DNA from: Methanocorpusculum labreanum Z
Lineage (GTDB): Archaea; Halobacteriota; Methanomicrobia; Methanomicrobiales; Methanocorpusculaceae
Assembly: GCF_000015765.1 (NCBI RefSeq)
Contig: NC_008942.1
Coordinates: 1,503,921-1,567,920 of the forward strand
DNA length: 64,000 nucleotides
Reading direction: 5' to 3'
This document shows, piece after piece, positions 17,400 to 26,758 of this stretch. The notes beneath the pieces are model-generated. The model did no database searches and had not been told where the DNA came from. It saw only the letters and a list, made by a program, of their open reading frames with translations. The position numbers and the translations under genes were made by a program. Position 1 is the stretch's first letter. The number at the start of each line of letters is the position of its first letter.

Positions 17400-17438
17400 G
17401 ATAGTTATGTGGGAAGTAGAGAGATAATTAACCTTCCC

Positions 17439-18764
17439 TTACAGGAGATACGGCATGATCAGCGGGATAATGATGAGCAGCACGAGAACGTAGGATATTG
17501 ACCGGCAGATGCTGAATGCGGTTCTTTCATCTTTCCCGCGTTTGATAAACCATGAACGCAGACTTTCACGCAGCATCTGCCCGCCGTCAAACGGCCCAAG
17601 CGGCAAAGCGTTGAATATGCCGAGAAGGATGTTGATCCAGGCACACCAGTAGAGGATGTGAATGATTTCCCAGAAACCGGCAAAGGGGGCAGCCAGTATT
17701 GCCGGATCCGGCGTATCCACGATCAGGAAACTCAATGCTTCCGATCCGGCGATCGAGGAGAAGGGCAGGGCCACAAATGTCAGAAGTGAGCCGGCAGCCC
17801 CTAAGGGTGACGATGGATACATCAATGTATGAAGGGCATTCACAAGAACCGATGGTTCAGAGAAGGACACGCCGATAAACCCTGCTCCCGATTCAGGCAC
17901 AAGAACACTACCGGAAAGATCAGGCGGGATAGAGGTCAGAGTCACATCATATGTCTGAGGAGTTCCCCGATATTCGCCGTGAAGAGTTATCGTCTGATTC
18001 GGTTTTGTCGCTGCAAGAAATGCAGAAATGTCGGCAAGGCTGGAAACTGATGTATTGTCAAGAGCGAAAATGACCGTTCCGGGCAGAACGCCTGCTTCGT
18101 CAGCAGGGTAGCCTTCGTATACCCCATATACATAAGGTGAAGATCCGGGAACAACAAACCCGAGAAGAAGTATAAGAGCCAGGATACAGATACCCCCCAC
18201 AACCAGATTGTTCGTGATGCCCGCCGCAAACATTCTGAGCTTTGCTCCAAGCGATGACTTCGCGATCTCTTCTTCATCCGGCTCGACGAACGCACCGATC
18301 GGGATGACAAGAGCGAGGATTCCGGCGGATTTCACTTTGATCTTCTCAACCCGCGAAAGAATACCGTGCCCAAACTCATGAATGACCATCGCAAAAATGA
18401 GAGCAAACCATACGGCAAACGTCGACGGCACGTAGTCGTTTATTCCCGGGATCAGTAAGAGATTCTGCGGGGCTATCGGTTCCGTTTCGACAACCAGACT
18501 CATAAATGCCGTGAAAACAAACAGAATCGTAACGACTACGCCGCAGATAACAGTCAGAATAACGCCAAGATTTCCATAAGCTATGAGAAGACGTTTCCAG
18601 CGGGAAAGCTTGTCAAAAATACCGGTACGGGTCGTTTTGATCATCAGACATGGACCCATGAATGAAAAAGTATTTGGAAGAATATTGTATTTTATGATGG
18701 CATAACATATACAGGCATAAATCATCACTGCAATGAGTACCGGAATAAGCCAGCTCAAGTCCAT
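17439..18764 (-). CDS. Site-2-type membrane metalloprotease (M50) with PDZ domain
   Basis: Intramembrane protease with a zinc site HEFGH (H129-E130, H133) in a membrane segment and the third ligand motif NALPLGPFDGGQ near residue 390. A PDZ-like segment lies between (VYEGYPADEAGVLPGTVI, about 220-270). About seven hydrophobic segments are visible. Such proteases cut anchored transcription factors or signal-peptide remnants. Length 441 aa. The neighbours are purN and rnhB, which say nothing about the substrate. Confidence 0.9.
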   Translation of the reverse strand: MDLSWLIPVLIAVMIYACICYAIIKYNILPNTFSFMGPCLMIKTTRTGIFDKLSRWKRLLIAYGNLGVILTVICGVVVTILFVFTAFMSLVVETEPIAPQNLLLIPGINDYVPSTFAVWFALIFAMVIHEFGHGILSRVEKIKVKSAGILALVIPIGAFVEPDEEEIAKSSLGAKLRMFAAGITNNLVVGGICILALILLLGFVVPGSSPYVYGVYEGYPADEAGVLPGTVIFALDNTSVSSLADISAFLAATKPNQTITLHGEYRGTPQTYDVTLTSIPPDLSGSVLVPESGAGFIGVSFSEPSVLVNALHTLMYPSSPLGAAGSLLTFVALPFSSIAGSEALSFLIVDTPDPAILAAPFAGFWEIIHILYWCAWINILLGIFNALPLGPFDGGQMLRESLRSWFIKRGKDERTAFSICRSISYVLVLLIIIPLIMPYLL

Positions 18765-18800
18765 TCTATACTTATTGGAGGTCGGATGTTAAGAGGTTGC

Positions 18801-19439
18801 TTAGAAGAAGTCAGAGAGACCTGTCTGTGATGCCCGATCAAGGATATCCTGTACGGTCTGCCACGATCTGCGGGCGCAGAGCGGAACTTCCCCGCGTGTA
18901 CGTATATACTCAGTGAGAAAAGAGATCGTTGCCGGATCCGAGGGATATCCGCTCCCGATCTCGCCGTATTCTTCCTTGAGGTCGGCTATACATCTGTCCC
19001 GGGTAACTTTTGCGACGATGCTTGCCGCCCCGACAACCGCATATTTGGCATCGGCTTTGTGCTCGGAACATACGTGAGCGGAACTCCCGCTCAGCCTGAG
19101 AACATTTTCGCCGAAACGTTTTGCATTCACATCGCAGGCATCAAGATACACAAAATCAGCGCAGAGAGCACGGACAACATCTGCATGGCAGGAAGCCGTA
19201 AATGCATTCATCGTCCCCTCTCGTGAATCGATATCAAAAGGAGTCCGCACGACCGTATATGTCTTCCATGAAAAAGTGATCTCTTCAAACAGGCTCTCGC
19301 GTTTTTTCGGGCTGAGTTTTTTGGAGTCTTTGATGCCAAGCATCTCCAGTTCGGACATATCCGATACAAGAACACCTGCGGTGATCATCGGACCGAGAAC
19401 CGGACCTTTCCCCGCCTCATCGACCCCACAGATTGTCAT
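18801..19439 (-). CDS. rnhB: Ribonuclease HII
   Basis: Removes RNA from RNA-DNA hybrids. The protein starts ICGVDEAGKGPVLGPM with the D7-E8 metal ligands, carries VYLDACDVN with further ligands near D100-D103, and has EHKADAKYAVVGAASIVAK. The ATG at 19439 is chosen because the catalytic strand begins there; the longer frame to 19805 overlaps the divergent trkA gene. Length 212 aa, usual for archaeal RNase HII. Confidence 0.95.
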   Translation of the reverse strand: MTICGVDEAGKGPVLGPMITAGVLVSDMSELEMLGIKDSKKLSPKKRESLFEEITFSWKTYTVVRTPFDIDSREGTMNAFTASCHADVVRALCADFVYLDACDVNAKRFGENVLRLSGSSAHVCSEHKADAKYAVVGAASIVAKVTRDRCIADLKEEYGEIGSGYPSDPATISFLTEYIRTRGEVPLCARRSWQTVQDILDRASQTGLSDFF

Positions 19440-19496
19440 CGGATACGTATATTTCAGGGAATAGATATAATACCACCTGAACGCATACGATTTCCT

Positions 19497-20153
19497 ATGT
19501 ATCTCATCATCGTTGGTCTGGGCGGAATTGGAAGAAGTCTTGCCGGGATCGCATCGGAGAACGGGCACAGTGTTGTGGTAATCGATAAGGATGAGGATCG
19601 GTGTGCAGATATCCTCTCCCAGCACGATCTCCTGGCAATCGCCGGAAATGCGACAGATAAAGCAACGTTGGAAGATGCGGGGATCGATCGGGCAGACGCG
19701 CTTGTCGCGACAACCAGCGATGATGCTCTGAATCTCATGGCCTGCTGGCTTGCAAAAAAATACGCGGTAAAGACCCTTGTCTCTATCGTGAATCAAAAAG
19801 AACACTCTGATTTGTTCAAAGAAGTTGGCGTCCGGATCAGTGAAAATCCGGACGAGATCGTGGCACGCAGTTTGTATCTCTGGTCGGAAAACCCGGACAC
19901 ACAGCTTCTTGCATCGATCGAGGGAGGGAGTATTTTTGAGGTGACGGCAAGCGAAGGAGCAAAAGGCGTCAACAAAACAGTCAAAGATGTATCAGATATG
20001 AAGGATATGCTCTACATTGCGATTCGAAGGGGAGGTAAACTGATCATCCCGAGCGGAAATGTTACCTTTATGCCGGGAGATGTGATCACTGTCTTCACCA
20101 AGAAAGAATCGGAAGGCAGATCGGTAGAGTATATGGACGAACTTTTCCACTAA
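19497..20153 (+). CDS. trkA: TrkA-type potassium uptake regulatory protein
   Basis: Cytoplasmic RCK protein that gates a Trk/Ktr potassium channel in response to NAD(H) or nucleotides. The Rossmann motif GLGGIG is at 7-12, with DKDEDRC following, and a TrkA-C domain covers about 140-218 (VNKTVKDVSDMKDMLYIAIRRGG is its linker, quoted in part). A TATA-like ATAGATATAATA lies about 25 bases upstream, consistent with a leaderless message. The channel gene is not adjacent. Confidence 0.9.
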   Translation: MYLIIVGLGGIGRSLAGIASENGHSVVVIDKDEDRCADILSQHDLLAIAGNATDKATLEDAGIDRADALVATTSDDALNLMACWLAKKYAVKTLVSIVNQKEHSDLFKEVGVRISENPDEIVARSLYLWSENPDTQLLASIEGGSIFEVTASEGAKGVNKTVKDVSDMKDMLYIAIRRGGKLIIPSGNVTFMPGDVITVFTKKESEGRSVEYMDELFH

Positions 20154-20222
20154 CTCTTATCATACTATTTTTTTCAAAAAAGGTGCCATTGAGGAGAAGG
20201 ACTCCTCACACATGATAATCAG

Positions 20223-21329
20223 TTATCCAAGTTCGTCCCAGCCGCCTCTCCGTCTTCTAATGAAGATAATTGCACCGAATACAACAACTACCGCAACAAC
20301 GATCACAATGATGATCGGTAATATATTGCCGATGGCAGCAAGAGGTGAGGCAGAGGCCTTTTCCAGATAAGCATTTCCATCAGCTACTGCCTGTTCCGAG
20401 GCTTTAAGGTTTTCATCGACATCAGGAGTGCCGCCTGCATTATATGAAATTGCAGCTACATCATAGGTATTTTTGATGCCCTGATTGGTTGTTGCAAGAA
20501 GTTTTGCCTCGGTATCCCAGCCCTTCCCGTAAAGCTCGGTAACTATAAGATCGACAGCATCCGTATTTGCTTTGATGGCATTCAAACCAGCGAGAGAGAG
20601 CGCTTTTTCAGCAGCATTTAATGAGGTCGTTGCTGCTTCCAGTTTTTTATTAGCAAGAGCGATATCGGCAGTGCCTGCTGCTTTTGCTGCCGCAAGAGAG
20701 GTTTTGGCGGATTCCAGATTCGTAACTACGGAGGACACATCGATTCCATACGCGGTATAGGTCGAGATGCGTGAATCAAGAGATGCAATATCCGTTTCAG
20801 TTGAAGTCACCATTCCGGAAAAATCATCCGGATTATAAACATTCTGAGATGGTGAAGAGTAGGTTGAATACCCGCTCGCGGTTGCCGAACCTGAGTTTTC
20901 ATCGATTTTAAGAATCGTAACAGACTGACCTTTCAAACTGTCCGGAACCAGACCACTCAGGGCAATATACAGAGTAACCGGCTGATCATAATCCAGAACA
21001 AAACCCGAAATTGTATAGGCGAAGCTGGTGGAGGAGAAAGTTGTGATAAGAGCATCTTCACTCGTCTGGTTATTTACAACCGTGCCTTTATACACATACA
21101 CGGTCCACAGAGTTGAGTCACGAAGGGCAGTAGTCAATTTCAGAGAGCCCGATGTGCTGATACTGTCCTTTGGAAGACCAATGGTCATCGAAGCTGTCAC
21201 AGCCTCGCCGGGACTTAAGGAACCCGATGGATCAACAACCGCTCCGCTCGTATACGTAAATGCTGATCCTGCGCCGATAAACGTTGCACAGACCAGAAGT
21301 GCCAGTAATACATACGTGATTTTCTTCAT
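20223..21329 (-). CDS. Secreted, C-terminally membrane-anchored coiled-coil surface protein
   Basis: From the ATG at 21329: a Sec signal (KKITYVLLALLVCATFIGAGSAF), a beta-sandwich-like domain of about 150 residues rich in Ser/Thr, an Ala-rich helical region predicted to coil (TNLESAKTSLAAAKAAGTAD, LEAATTSLNAAEKAL, about 190-300), and a C-terminal transmembrane helix followed by RRRRGG. The bulk would be outside the cell. The start lies seven bases after the cetZ stop with a GAGGATA ribosome site, so it is in one operon with the tubulin-like protein. Family not recognised. A link to cell shape is inferred only from the operon. Confidence 0.75.
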   Translation of the reverse strand: MKKITYVLLALLVCATFIGAGSAFTYTSGAVVDPSGSLSPGEAVTASMTIGLPKDSISTSGSLKLTTALRDSTLWTVYVYKGTVVNNQTSEDALITTFSSTSFAYTISGFVLDYDQPVTLYIALSGLVPDSLKGQSVTILKIDENSGSATASGYSTYSSPSQNVYNPDDFSGMVTSTETDIASLDSRISTYTAYGIDVSSVVTNLESAKTSLAAAKAAGTADIALANKKLEAATTSLNAAEKALSLAGLNAIKANTDAVDLIVTELYGKGWDTEAKLLATTNQGIKNTYDVAAISYNAGGTPDVDENLKASEQAVADGNAYLEKASASPLAAIGNILPIIIVIVVAVVVVFGAIIFIRRRRGGWDELG

Positions 21330-21336
21330 AATATCC

Positions 21337-22530
21337 TCACTCGAATAAGGGATCGATCCCATCCTCAAACATGGATGACGTCGCCCGTTCACGAGATCTC
21401 ACGACCTCTTCTTTTGCTTCCTTTGCAAGTTCCATGAGTTCACGGATACGGGGCGCATTGCCGATCGTTGCAAGCAGAACGACAGCCGCAACATATCCGC
21501 TGTCAACAGGGTAGTCACCACCACGAACCTCGACACCGGCGATATTTTCTTCGACCCAGCTCTTCGATTTTTCCACACCTTTACGGTCAAGCTCCGTCGG
21601 CGGACCGGCAACAAGAACAAGAGCACGCTCAGCAGTCGAGTAATCACAGGGAAGCGTCAGACGGCCAAGCATGGCACGACGGACGAGACCGATAATTTTC
21701 GCTGATTTATCCTCGCTGGACGTGATATCGATATGGGGTTCCTGTTTCTTCTCTTTCTTCCCGAGAAGTCCTCCCAAGAGACCGCCGCCTGACTTTGATG
21801 CAGGCCGACCGCCTTTTGGAAGAGCTTCACTGATCGCATACCCAACTGAAGAGATGCCGCCGCCGCGAAGCGTGTTGATAATCTCACTGGAGTCGACAAC
21901 CATCTCTCCTACACCATATTTATTCACCTCGCCGGCACGGAACAGGACACCGAACCTGCGGACAATCTCCTCATTCAGCCGGTCAAAAGCGCTTTTCACA
22001 CTCTCACCGTCATTCTTCCACGCGCTGTTGTCAAAGACTATGACATTGTCGGCCTCATTGACCAGTGTGGATAAACTTCGGGCAGCATTTAAAGAGTAAA
22101 GACGCCCCTCTTCTGGAGCTGGAATAATGCCAAGTGCATACACCGGTTCGCGGTAAATACGCTTTAAATGACGGCAGAGAACCGGAGCACCACCAGAACC
22201 AGTTCCACCGCCCAATCCGGCACAAACAACGAATGCATCAACATCGTGAGTTCCGCGTTTGTCGATCGCGTTGATAATCGTATCAATCTCATCTGCTGCC
22301 ACTTTGGCACCGGTCACGTTATCGGTTCCAACACCGTGACCTTTGACCATTGTCTGGCCAATCAGGAGACGATCCTCCATCGGGATGTGCTTCACACCCA
22401 TCAGGTCGGTTCGGGCAGTGTTAATTACAACACCGCGGAAACTCGTGGATCCTAACTTTTTGTCCTGTGCCAGGAACATATCCACGATCTTTCCTCCTGC
22501 CTGTCCAAATCCTATAAAAAACACTCGCAT
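21337..22530 (-). CDS. cetZ: CetZ-type tubulin/FtsZ superfamily GTPase
   Basis: Begins RVFFIGFGQAGGKIVDMFL and carries the tubulin signature AGLGGGTGSGGAPV near residues 105-118, plus NEADNVIVFDNSAWK and a central Gly/Lys-rich insertion (GGGLLGGLLGKKEKK). The start sequence FIGFGQAGGKI and the lack of a typical FtsZ C-terminal tail point to CetZ rather than FtsZ. CetZ proteins control cell shape and motility in haloarchaea. Methanogen members are less studied. It is followed by a surface protein gene in the same operon. Confidence 0.88.
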   Translation of the reverse strand: MRVFFIGFGQAGGKIVDMFLAQDKKLGSTSFRGVVINTARTDLMGVKHIPMEDRLLIGQTMVKGHGVGTDNVTGAKVAADEIDTIINAIDKRGTHDVDAFVVCAGLGGGTGSGGAPVLCRHLKRIYREPVYALGIIPAPEEGRLYSLNAARSLSTLVNEADNVIVFDNSAWKNDGESVKSAFDRLNEEIVRRFGVLFRAGEVNKYGVGEMVVDSSEIINTLRGGGISSVGYAISEALPKGGRPASKSGGGLLGGLLGKKEKKQEPHIDITSSEDKSAKIIGLVRRAMLGRLTLPCDYSTAERALVLVAGPPTELDRKGVEKSKSWVEENIAGVEVRGGDYPVDSGYVAAVVLLATIGNAPRIRELMELAKEAKEEVVRSRERATSSMFEDGIDPLFE

Positions 22531-22649
22531 TTACTGTAGACACCTTTAGTTGTGGTATATATGTAAGTCATGGAATATATATGACTTCCATACTATACGA
22601 CGACGTCTGCCAAAAACTTTCTTATCATACAGAGCTATCTTATAATGCA

Positions 22650-23891
22650 ATGAAGATAGGGATTCTCGGATCAGGACTCGCAGGCTTGTCAGCTGCATTA
22701 GAGCTTGCTGATAAATTTGAGGTTGTCATTTTTGAAAAAAACGACAATCCAGGCGGGTGCATGTCCTCCCTTACCTACAACAATACCTATACGCTTGAAA
22801 CCCTCTATCACCACTGTTTTTCCGGCGACAAAAATCTCTTTTCCCTACTGGATACGCTTGGTCTTAAATCCGATCTGATCTGGCTGAAAGGTTCGACCGG
22901 TTACTATATTGGCGGCAAACTTCACCCGCTCACAACCCCGCTGGAGATTCTCCGCTACCCCTGCCTCACACTTTTCCAAAAATTCAGACTGGGGATGTTC
23001 GTAATCAGTTCCAGAAAGATCGATCTTCGCCCGCTTGACAAAGTAACCGCCAAAGAATATCTGTTCGAGAAAGTGGGAGAGGATATCTACAATGCATTTT
23101 TCGCACCCCTGCTCACCAGCAAATTCGGGTCGATGAAGGATGATGTTTCAGCAGCCTGGCTTATGAGCAGGATCGCCATCCGCTCGGACAGAGGTTCGGA
23201 GGGGGAACGCCTAGGGTATCTGAAAGGCGGGTGGCACAAACTGATCGATGCGATGATTGAGAAACTGGGGCGTATGCATGTAGAGATCAGGCTCGGCACG
23301 CCAGTCACCACGTTGATTAGGGAAAAGGACAAGTGGCTGATCAACGGTGAAGATTTTGATGCCGTCATTTCAACACTGCCGCCAACGATTACGAATTCTC
23401 TCCTGCAAAATGCAGATATCCAACTACCAAATCTGATGTATCAGGGAGCAGCATGCATGACGCTAGGTCTCACCCGCGACCCGACGAACGGTATTTACTG
23501 GACCAATATGGGAGACCCGGCACCTTATGGAGCAGTGGTTACTCACACGAACTTTGCCCCGTTTGAATGGTACGGGGAACATGTCGTCTATCTGGCCTCC
23601 TATTTCAAGGGTGAACTGGACAGCGGACTGAAAGACCGGATGATTGATGACTTCTGCAGACGTTTCTCGATAGATGTCAGTGAAATAAGTCATGCAGACC
23701 TGTATATCGACAAATTCGCCGGGCCAGTGTACGTAACGGGATACAAAGATACTATTCCGCCTGCCGATCTCGGGAAAAATCTGTATATCGCCGGAATGTT
23801 TTCGCCGGAAAACTATCCCGAGAGAAGTATGGAGGGATCGATTCTGGCGGGTCTCAATGCTGCAAAATTACTTGAGGAGAAAAATCGTTGA
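22650..23891 (+). CDS. FAD-dependent oxidoreductase (amine oxidase / protoporphyrinogen-oxidase-like) of glycan cluster
   Basis: The Rossmann FAD motif KIGILGSGLAGLSAALELA sits at the very N-terminus, then EKNDNPGGC, and a C-terminal FAD-contact segment NLYIAGMFSPENYPERSMEG (in part). The ATG at 22650 gives the family start; an upstream in-frame ATG at 22581, close behind a TATA stretch, would add 23 residues and cannot be excluded. Members of this branch occur in lipid or polysaccharide gene clusters, some as UDP-galactopyranose-mutase-like or carotenoid/prenyl oxidoreductases. The next gene overlaps it, so it belongs to a glycan operon. Substrate unknown. Confidence 0.75.
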   Translation: MKIGILGSGLAGLSAALELADKFEVVIFEKNDNPGGCMSSLTYNNTYTLETLYHHCFSGDKNLFSLLDTLGLKSDLIWLKGSTGYYIGGKLHPLTTPLEILRYPCLTLFQKFRLGMFVISSRKIDLRPLDKVTAKEYLFEKVGEDIYNAFFAPLLTSKFGSMKDDVSAAWLMSRIAIRSDRGSEGERLGYLKGGWHKLIDAMIEKLGRMHVEIRLGTPVTTLIREKDKWLINGEDFDAVISTLPPTITNSLLQNADIQLPNLMYQGAACMTLGLTRDPTNGIYWTNMGDPAPYGAVVTHTNFAPFEWYGEHVVYLASYFKGELDSGLKDRMIDDFCRRFSIDVSEISHADLYIDKFAGPVYVTGYKDTIPPADLGKNLYIAGMFSPENYPERSMEGSILAGLNAAKLLEEKNR

Positions 23892-24604
23892 CACCCGTTT
23901 CCGTCACCGCAGTGCTTCCTGTCTTTAATGATGTGGAAGCTTTGAAGACAGCAATTCCTAAATCTATTGAAGCGCTCGAAGCATATGGGAAAAGTTTCGA
24001 GTTGATCATCGCAGAGGACGGCAGTACCGATGGAAGCCGAGAGTGTGTAGAGGAGTGGGAGAGAAAAGATCCCCGGGTCCGGCTGCTTCACTCCGATGAA
24101 CGTCAGGGAAGAGGGAGAGCGCTGAACCGTGCGCTTGCGGAATCCCGTGGAGAGATATTCTGTTACTATGATGTTGATCTGGCAACCGACATCAGCCATC
24201 TTTCAGAACTTCTCGATCATATCGAAGATGGAGCAGATGCTGCAACCGGCTCGCGCCTGATGAAAAACAGCAATATCGTTCGAAGCGGGGACCGCGAGAT
24301 CGCCAGCAGAGGATATAATTTTCTGGTCAGATTGTTCCTCGGCAGCAAACTCAACGATCATCAGTGCGGATTCAAGGCATATAAATCATCGACTCTCCGC
24401 GAACTCGTGCCGAAAATTCAGGCTCCACATTGGTTCTGGGACACGGAATCGCTTGTCCTTGCGCAAAAAGAGGGGCTGCGTGTGGATGAATTTCCGGTCG
24501 TATGGCGGCAGGGTCCGGGAACAACGGTCAGATTCAAAGATGTGAGTAATATGGGCAAAGATATCCTGAAAATGTGGTGGAGACTGCATGTGGAAAAAAG
24601 TTAG
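23888..24604 (+). CDS. Family 2 glycosyltransferase (dolichyl-phosphate sugar synthase type)
   Basis: Uses a TTG start overlapping the upstream stop (TTGA). GT2 features are present: VTAVLPVFND, AEDGSTDGS (nucleotide binding), YYDVDLATD (the DxD-like metal site) and a downstream HQCGFKAYK segment like that of dolichyl-phosphate mannose/glucose synthases. It lacks C-terminal membrane helices, so it is a cytosolic or peripheral enzyme. It overlaps the flippase-like gene by 17 bases, which suggests that it makes a lipid-linked sugar handled by that protein. Confidence 0.88.
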   Translation: MTPVSVTAVLPVFNDVEALKTAIPKSIEALEAYGKSFELIIAEDGSTDGSRECVEEWERKDPRVRLLHSDERQGRGRALNRALAESRGEIFCYYDVDLATDISHLSELLDHIEDGADAATGSRLMKNSNIVRSGDREIASRGYNFLVRLFLGSKLNDHQCGFKAYKSSTLRELVPKIQAPHWFWDTESLVLAQKEGLRVDEFPVVWRQGPGTTVRFKDVSNMGKDILKMWWRLHVEKS

Positions 24605-25589
24605 TGCCGTTGTTATACCAACGGTGATCGCCGCTGCGTTACTGGGTTACATGCTGATGCGTGTGTGGAACGAACTCCAGGGAAATCTCGACAGCATTCT
24701 TGAATCTCTGGTCCCAACCTGGCTGATCGCAGCAATAGGCATCTGTGTTCTTGGATGGTTTCTCCGCGGGTTTCGATACAAATACATCGTCAAAAAGCTT
24801 GGAACGGAGATCGGGATCATCTTTTCCACGGCCTGTATCTACGTATCCCAGACGGCTAACCTGATCATTCCCGCACGTCTCGGCGATTTTGTCCGGATGT
24901 TCATTCTCAAACATGAGAAAGGAATGCCCTACACGAACAGTTTCACTTCACTGATCGTTGAACGCGTGTATGATATTCTCGTACTGGCGGTTCTCGGACT
25001 CTGTTCTCTGCCTTTTTTGATCAGTCTGGTCCCTGAAGACTATGGATGGTTTGTCTGGCTGATCATCTTTGTACTGATCGCCGGGATTGTTGGGATCATT
25101 ATTCTCCTGCTTGCCAAATGGATGCATGCAGAGAACAAGATCCTCAATAAAATCCTGGAAGTCTTTGCACAGTTCAGGCAGGTATCTTCTACGATTTCTG
25201 CTCTTGGCCTCCTCTCGGGAACCTCGGTTATTATCTGGATGATGGATGTTATCACCTGTTATCTGATCTGCATGATGCTGGCCGTAGACATTCCATTCAT
25301 GCTCGTTCTTCTAGCGATCATTATCGGAAATCTGATAAAAGCGGTACCTATTACGCCGGGGGGAATAGGCACTTACGAAGCGGCCCTTGCCATAGTGTTC
25401 GAGATCGGCGGCGTTGCCTCATTTACGGCATTCCTCATCGCGGTTATAGATCATCTTGTCAAAAATCTCGTAACACTTGTAGGAGGAATGCTCTCGCTTT
25501 ACTACTTCGGTGACTGGTCGGTGTCCCTTTTGAAGAGGCTTTTCAAAGAAGATACGAAGAAAATCAGAGAGGAAAACAATAATCTCTGA
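24588..25589 (+). CDS. UPF0104/AglD-like integral membrane protein (LPG synthase transmembrane family)
   Basis: About eight hydrophobic helices over 333 residues, with the family motifs LRGFRYKYIVKKLG, IPARLGDFVRM and VPITPGGIGTYEAAL. This family includes the membrane half of lysyl-phosphatidylglycerol synthases and the AglD C-terminal domain; stand-alone archaeal forms next to a GT2 gene are thought to help move or use lipid-linked sugars. The function is inferred from this pairing. The end is basic (KEDTKKIREENN). Confidence 0.85.
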   Translation: MWKKVSAVVIPTVIAAALLGYMLMRVWNELQGNLDSILESLVPTWLIAAIGICVLGWFLRGFRYKYIVKKLGTEIGIIFSTACIYVSQTANLIIPARLGDFVRMFILKHEKGMPYTNSFTSLIVERVYDILVLAVLGLCSLPFLISLVPEDYGWFVWLIIFVLIAGIVGIIILLLAKWMHAENKILNKILEVFAQFRQVSSTISALGLLSGTSVIIWMMDVITCYLICMMLAVDIPFMLVLLAIIIGNLIKAVPITPGGIGTYEAALAIVFEIGGVASFTAFLIAVIDHLVKNLVTLVGGMLSLYYFGDWSVSLLKRLFKEDTKKIREENNNL

Positions 25590-25663
25590 TATTATTCTCC
25601 GAGAAGCAAGGGTGATATTTATGTTTGCTCCAAATTATACAATACAGGAAAGGTGTGTGATAC

Positions 25664-26620
25664 ATGTTTTCTAAAGATATGACGATAGACGAGTTTTACA
25701 GCTGTATACATCCGGCCGTGAAAAAAACAAAAAACTCTTCGCTTCTTGAAGAACAGATACGTGATATCCAGTTTCCTAAAAACCCCTACGCTCAAAAAAT
25801 GATGACCTTCCTCTGCGCCCCGCTTGTGACGAAGTACCGCATGGACCGAAGATTTGTTGACACCCCCCTGAAGACATTCTGGCAGGAATCACGCGATGGG
25901 CTCTTTACTCACGAGAAGGAGTACCGGGAACTCTACGATCAGCTCGCAGATGACAAATCACAACGGACACTGATCTCTATGCTCCAATACCGGTTAACAG
26001 AAGATATAATCACCTATCATCGGGAGGGAGACTTCGCCTTCAAACAATATTTCGATAAAAAAATCGTAGCGCTGAACGATCACGAGGTATTTGTCAATTG
26101 CGGGGGATATCGCGGAGATGTTACGGAGATGTTCATCAACAGCGTCAATGATTTTTCCAGGACATATTTCTATGAGCCTGACCCGAAAAATTATGCTATC
26201 GCAGTCGATTATTTTTCCAAATGGCAAAAAGATGTTCTCGACAAGATCGTTTTCAGAAACTGCTGCATCGGTAAAGAGAATGGAACTGCCTGTTTCAATG
26301 CGGCAGAGAGCGAGGATTCATACATAAGCGACACTGGATCTACCGCCATTCCGATGGTTTCTTTGGATGAGGATATCTTAGAACCCGTTTCATTCATAAA
26401 AATGGATATCGAAGGTTATGAGCGGGATGCACTTGAAGGGGCAAAAAATCATATCACTTCGGAGCATCCAAAACTCGCTATATGCGTGTATCATAAACCG
26501 GACGATCTCTGGGAAATCCCCAAACTCATTAAGAAATATGATGAAGAGTATACGCTCTACCTGCGGCAGTACTCGCCGTATCCGTGGTGGCCCTGCGAAA
26601 CAGTGATTTATGCTGTTTGA
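25664..26620 (+). CDS. FkbM-family SAM-dependent methyltransferase
   Basis: Rossmann methyltransferase with VFVNCGGYRGDVTEMF (SAM site), FYEPDPKNY and the FkbM signature SFIKMDIEGYERDALEGAK. It starts at 25664 behind GGTGTGAT. FkbM enzymes O-methylate sugars or other hydroxyls. It lies in the same direction as the GT2 and flippase-like genes, so methylation of a surface glycan is a reasonable inference. The N-terminal ~130 residues are helical and unassigned. Confidence 0.85.
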   Translation: MFSKDMTIDEFYSCIHPAVKKTKNSSLLEEQIRDIQFPKNPYAQKMMTFLCAPLVTKYRMDRRFVDTPLKTFWQESRDGLFTHEKEYRELYDQLADDKSQRTLISMLQYRLTEDIITYHREGDFAFKQYFDKKIVALNDHEVFVNCGGYRGDVTEMFINSVNDFSRTYFYEPDPKNYAIAVDYFSKWQKDVLDKIVFRNCCIGKENGTACFNAAESEDSYISDTGSTAIPMVSLDEDILEPVSFIKMDIEGYERDALEGAKNHITSEHPKLAICVYHKPDDLWEIPKLIKKYDEEYTLYLRQYSPYPWWPCETVIYAV

Positions 26621-26758
26621 TTGTGCATCCAAACATCAGATTCAGGATTAAATACCTCTGATTAATATAGGAAACAAAAGGATTCTTTCGATGCTAGCAT
26701 TATTTATCGGAGACGGCAGAACTAATTATAGAATATTCCGCATGGAATCCGACACTCA

